From Candidatus Hermodarchaeota archaeon (GTDB lineage: Archaea > Asgardarchaeota > Hermodarchaeia > Hermodarchaeales > Hermodarchaeaceae): a stretch of DNA of 5,794 nt. Location: assembly GCA_016840595.1 (NCBI GenBank), contig JAEOSA010000130.1, positions 1-5,794 of the forward strand, in the 5' to 3' direction. Numbering within the stretch: position 1 is the first letter of the stretch; every line of letters begins with the position of its first letter. The notes below the pieces were generated by a model that saw only the letters and a program-made list of their open reading frames with translations, had not been told where the DNA came from and did no database searches. A program made the translations under genes and the position numbers. This document shows positions 5,459 to 5,794 of the stretch, one piece after another.

Positions 5459-5794
5459 ATGAAAAATCAACCGTCTTCGATTTTATTTCCTCAAATGCCG
5501 AAATCACTGCTAATCTCGATAACGGCATTGATGGCGGCCCTTGTTGCTGTATTGACCATGGCATTCCAGATTTATGTTCCCGCGACAACGGGCTACTTTA
5601 ACTTGGGTGAGGTCGGGGTCTTTATCTCCGCCATCTTATTTGGACCGATAGTCGGAGCCGTAGCCGGTGGTGTCGGTTCAATGGTTGCTGACATTGCGAC
5701 AGGCTTTGTGCAATATGCATTCGCTACTCTGTTGATTAAGGGTCTGGAAGGGTTTGTGGTTGGTTACTTGAGCTTCGCCTTTCGAGATCGATTG
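5459..5794 (+). CDS. ECF-type vitamin transporter substrate-binding S component, 3' part outside the window
   Basis: The first 112 codons are open to the window edge. The product is strongly hydrophobic, with membrane segments at about 17-40, 51-67, 68-84 and 89-108. The first membrane helix carries a small-residue stretch ALMAALVAV (23-31), typical of S components at their contact with EcfT. Residues 46-80, with GYFNLGEVGVF followed by ILFGPIVGAVAGGVGS and MVADI, and later KGLEGFVVGYL (94-104), recall the ECF S-component group annotated as riboflavin-type/DUF1393. S components bind a vitamin or precursor and need an energising EcfA/EcfT module, which is not seen here. Substrate cannot be assigned; the neighbouring kinase and CoA operon hint at a pantoate- or pantothenate-like compound. 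The ATG at 5459 is preferred over an in-frame GTG at 5450 because a GTGA motif precedes it. The reading frame is the same as that of the upstream kinase, separated by its TAA and 36 nt. Confidence 0.85.
   Translation, partial: MKNQPSSILFPQMPKSLLISITALMAALVAVLTMAFQIYVPATTGYFNLGEVGVFISAILFGPIVGAVAGGVGSMVADIATGFVQYAFATLLIKGLEGFVVGYLSFAFRDRL

Noticed and set aside
5425..5601. A 58-codon frame starting with ATG two bases after the paralogue stop
   Set aside because: It is out of frame with the S component and its product is low in hydrophobic pattern with a CCC cluster; the S-component frame is the one with clear membrane segments and family motifs.

Overview
The window carries the archaeal-type coenzyme A biosynthesis cluster, followed by a divergent two-gene unit made of a second GHMP kinase and a membrane transport protein. 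Pantoate kinase plus 4-phosphopantoate--beta-alanine ligase, used in place of bacterial pantothenate synthetase and pantothenate kinase, is the archaeal signature. AT-rich TATA-like promoter sequence and an archaeal-style CoaBC agree with this. Moderate GC content and the lack of hyperthermophile-like composition suggest a mesophilic or moderately thermophilic archaeon, probably from an uncultured lineage. I cannot assign a phylum from the sequence alone.

Minus strand, 4316 down to 1, in order of transcription: pantoate kinase (4316-3402), 4-phosphopantoate--beta-alanine ligase (3409-2609), ketopantoate reductase panE (2612-1713), ketopantoate hydroxymethyltransferase panB (1716-946) and bifunctional coaBC (933-1, cut by the window edge). 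Successive genes overlap by 8, 4 and 4 nt and the last pair is 12 nt apart, so this is one tightly coupled operon. Together the enzymes convert 2-oxoisovalerate to ketopantoate (PanB), pantoate (PanE), 4-phosphopantoate (PoK), 4'-phosphopantothenate (PPS) and 4'-phosphopantetheine (CoaBC). CoaD, CoaE and a beta-alanine-forming enzyme are not in the window.

Centre, 4317-4474: a 158-bp AT-rich divergent promoter region containing short perfect palindromes that can be read as TATA elements in either direction.

Plus strand, 4475-5794: a diverged paralogue of pantoate kinase (4475-5422) and, 36 nt downstream, the first 112 codons of an ECF-type vitamin transporter S component (5459 to the edge). 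The paralogue keeps the GHMP ATP-binding loop but has altered the PGHITGFF-type N-terminal signature of pantoate kinases. Its pairing with a vitamin-uptake protein is the most interesting part of the window: it may be an import-and-phosphorylate (salvage) unit facing the de novo operon. That function is inference only.

No RNA genes, mobile elements, CRISPR arrays or substantial repeats were seen. No stretch longer than 300 bases lacks a gene.
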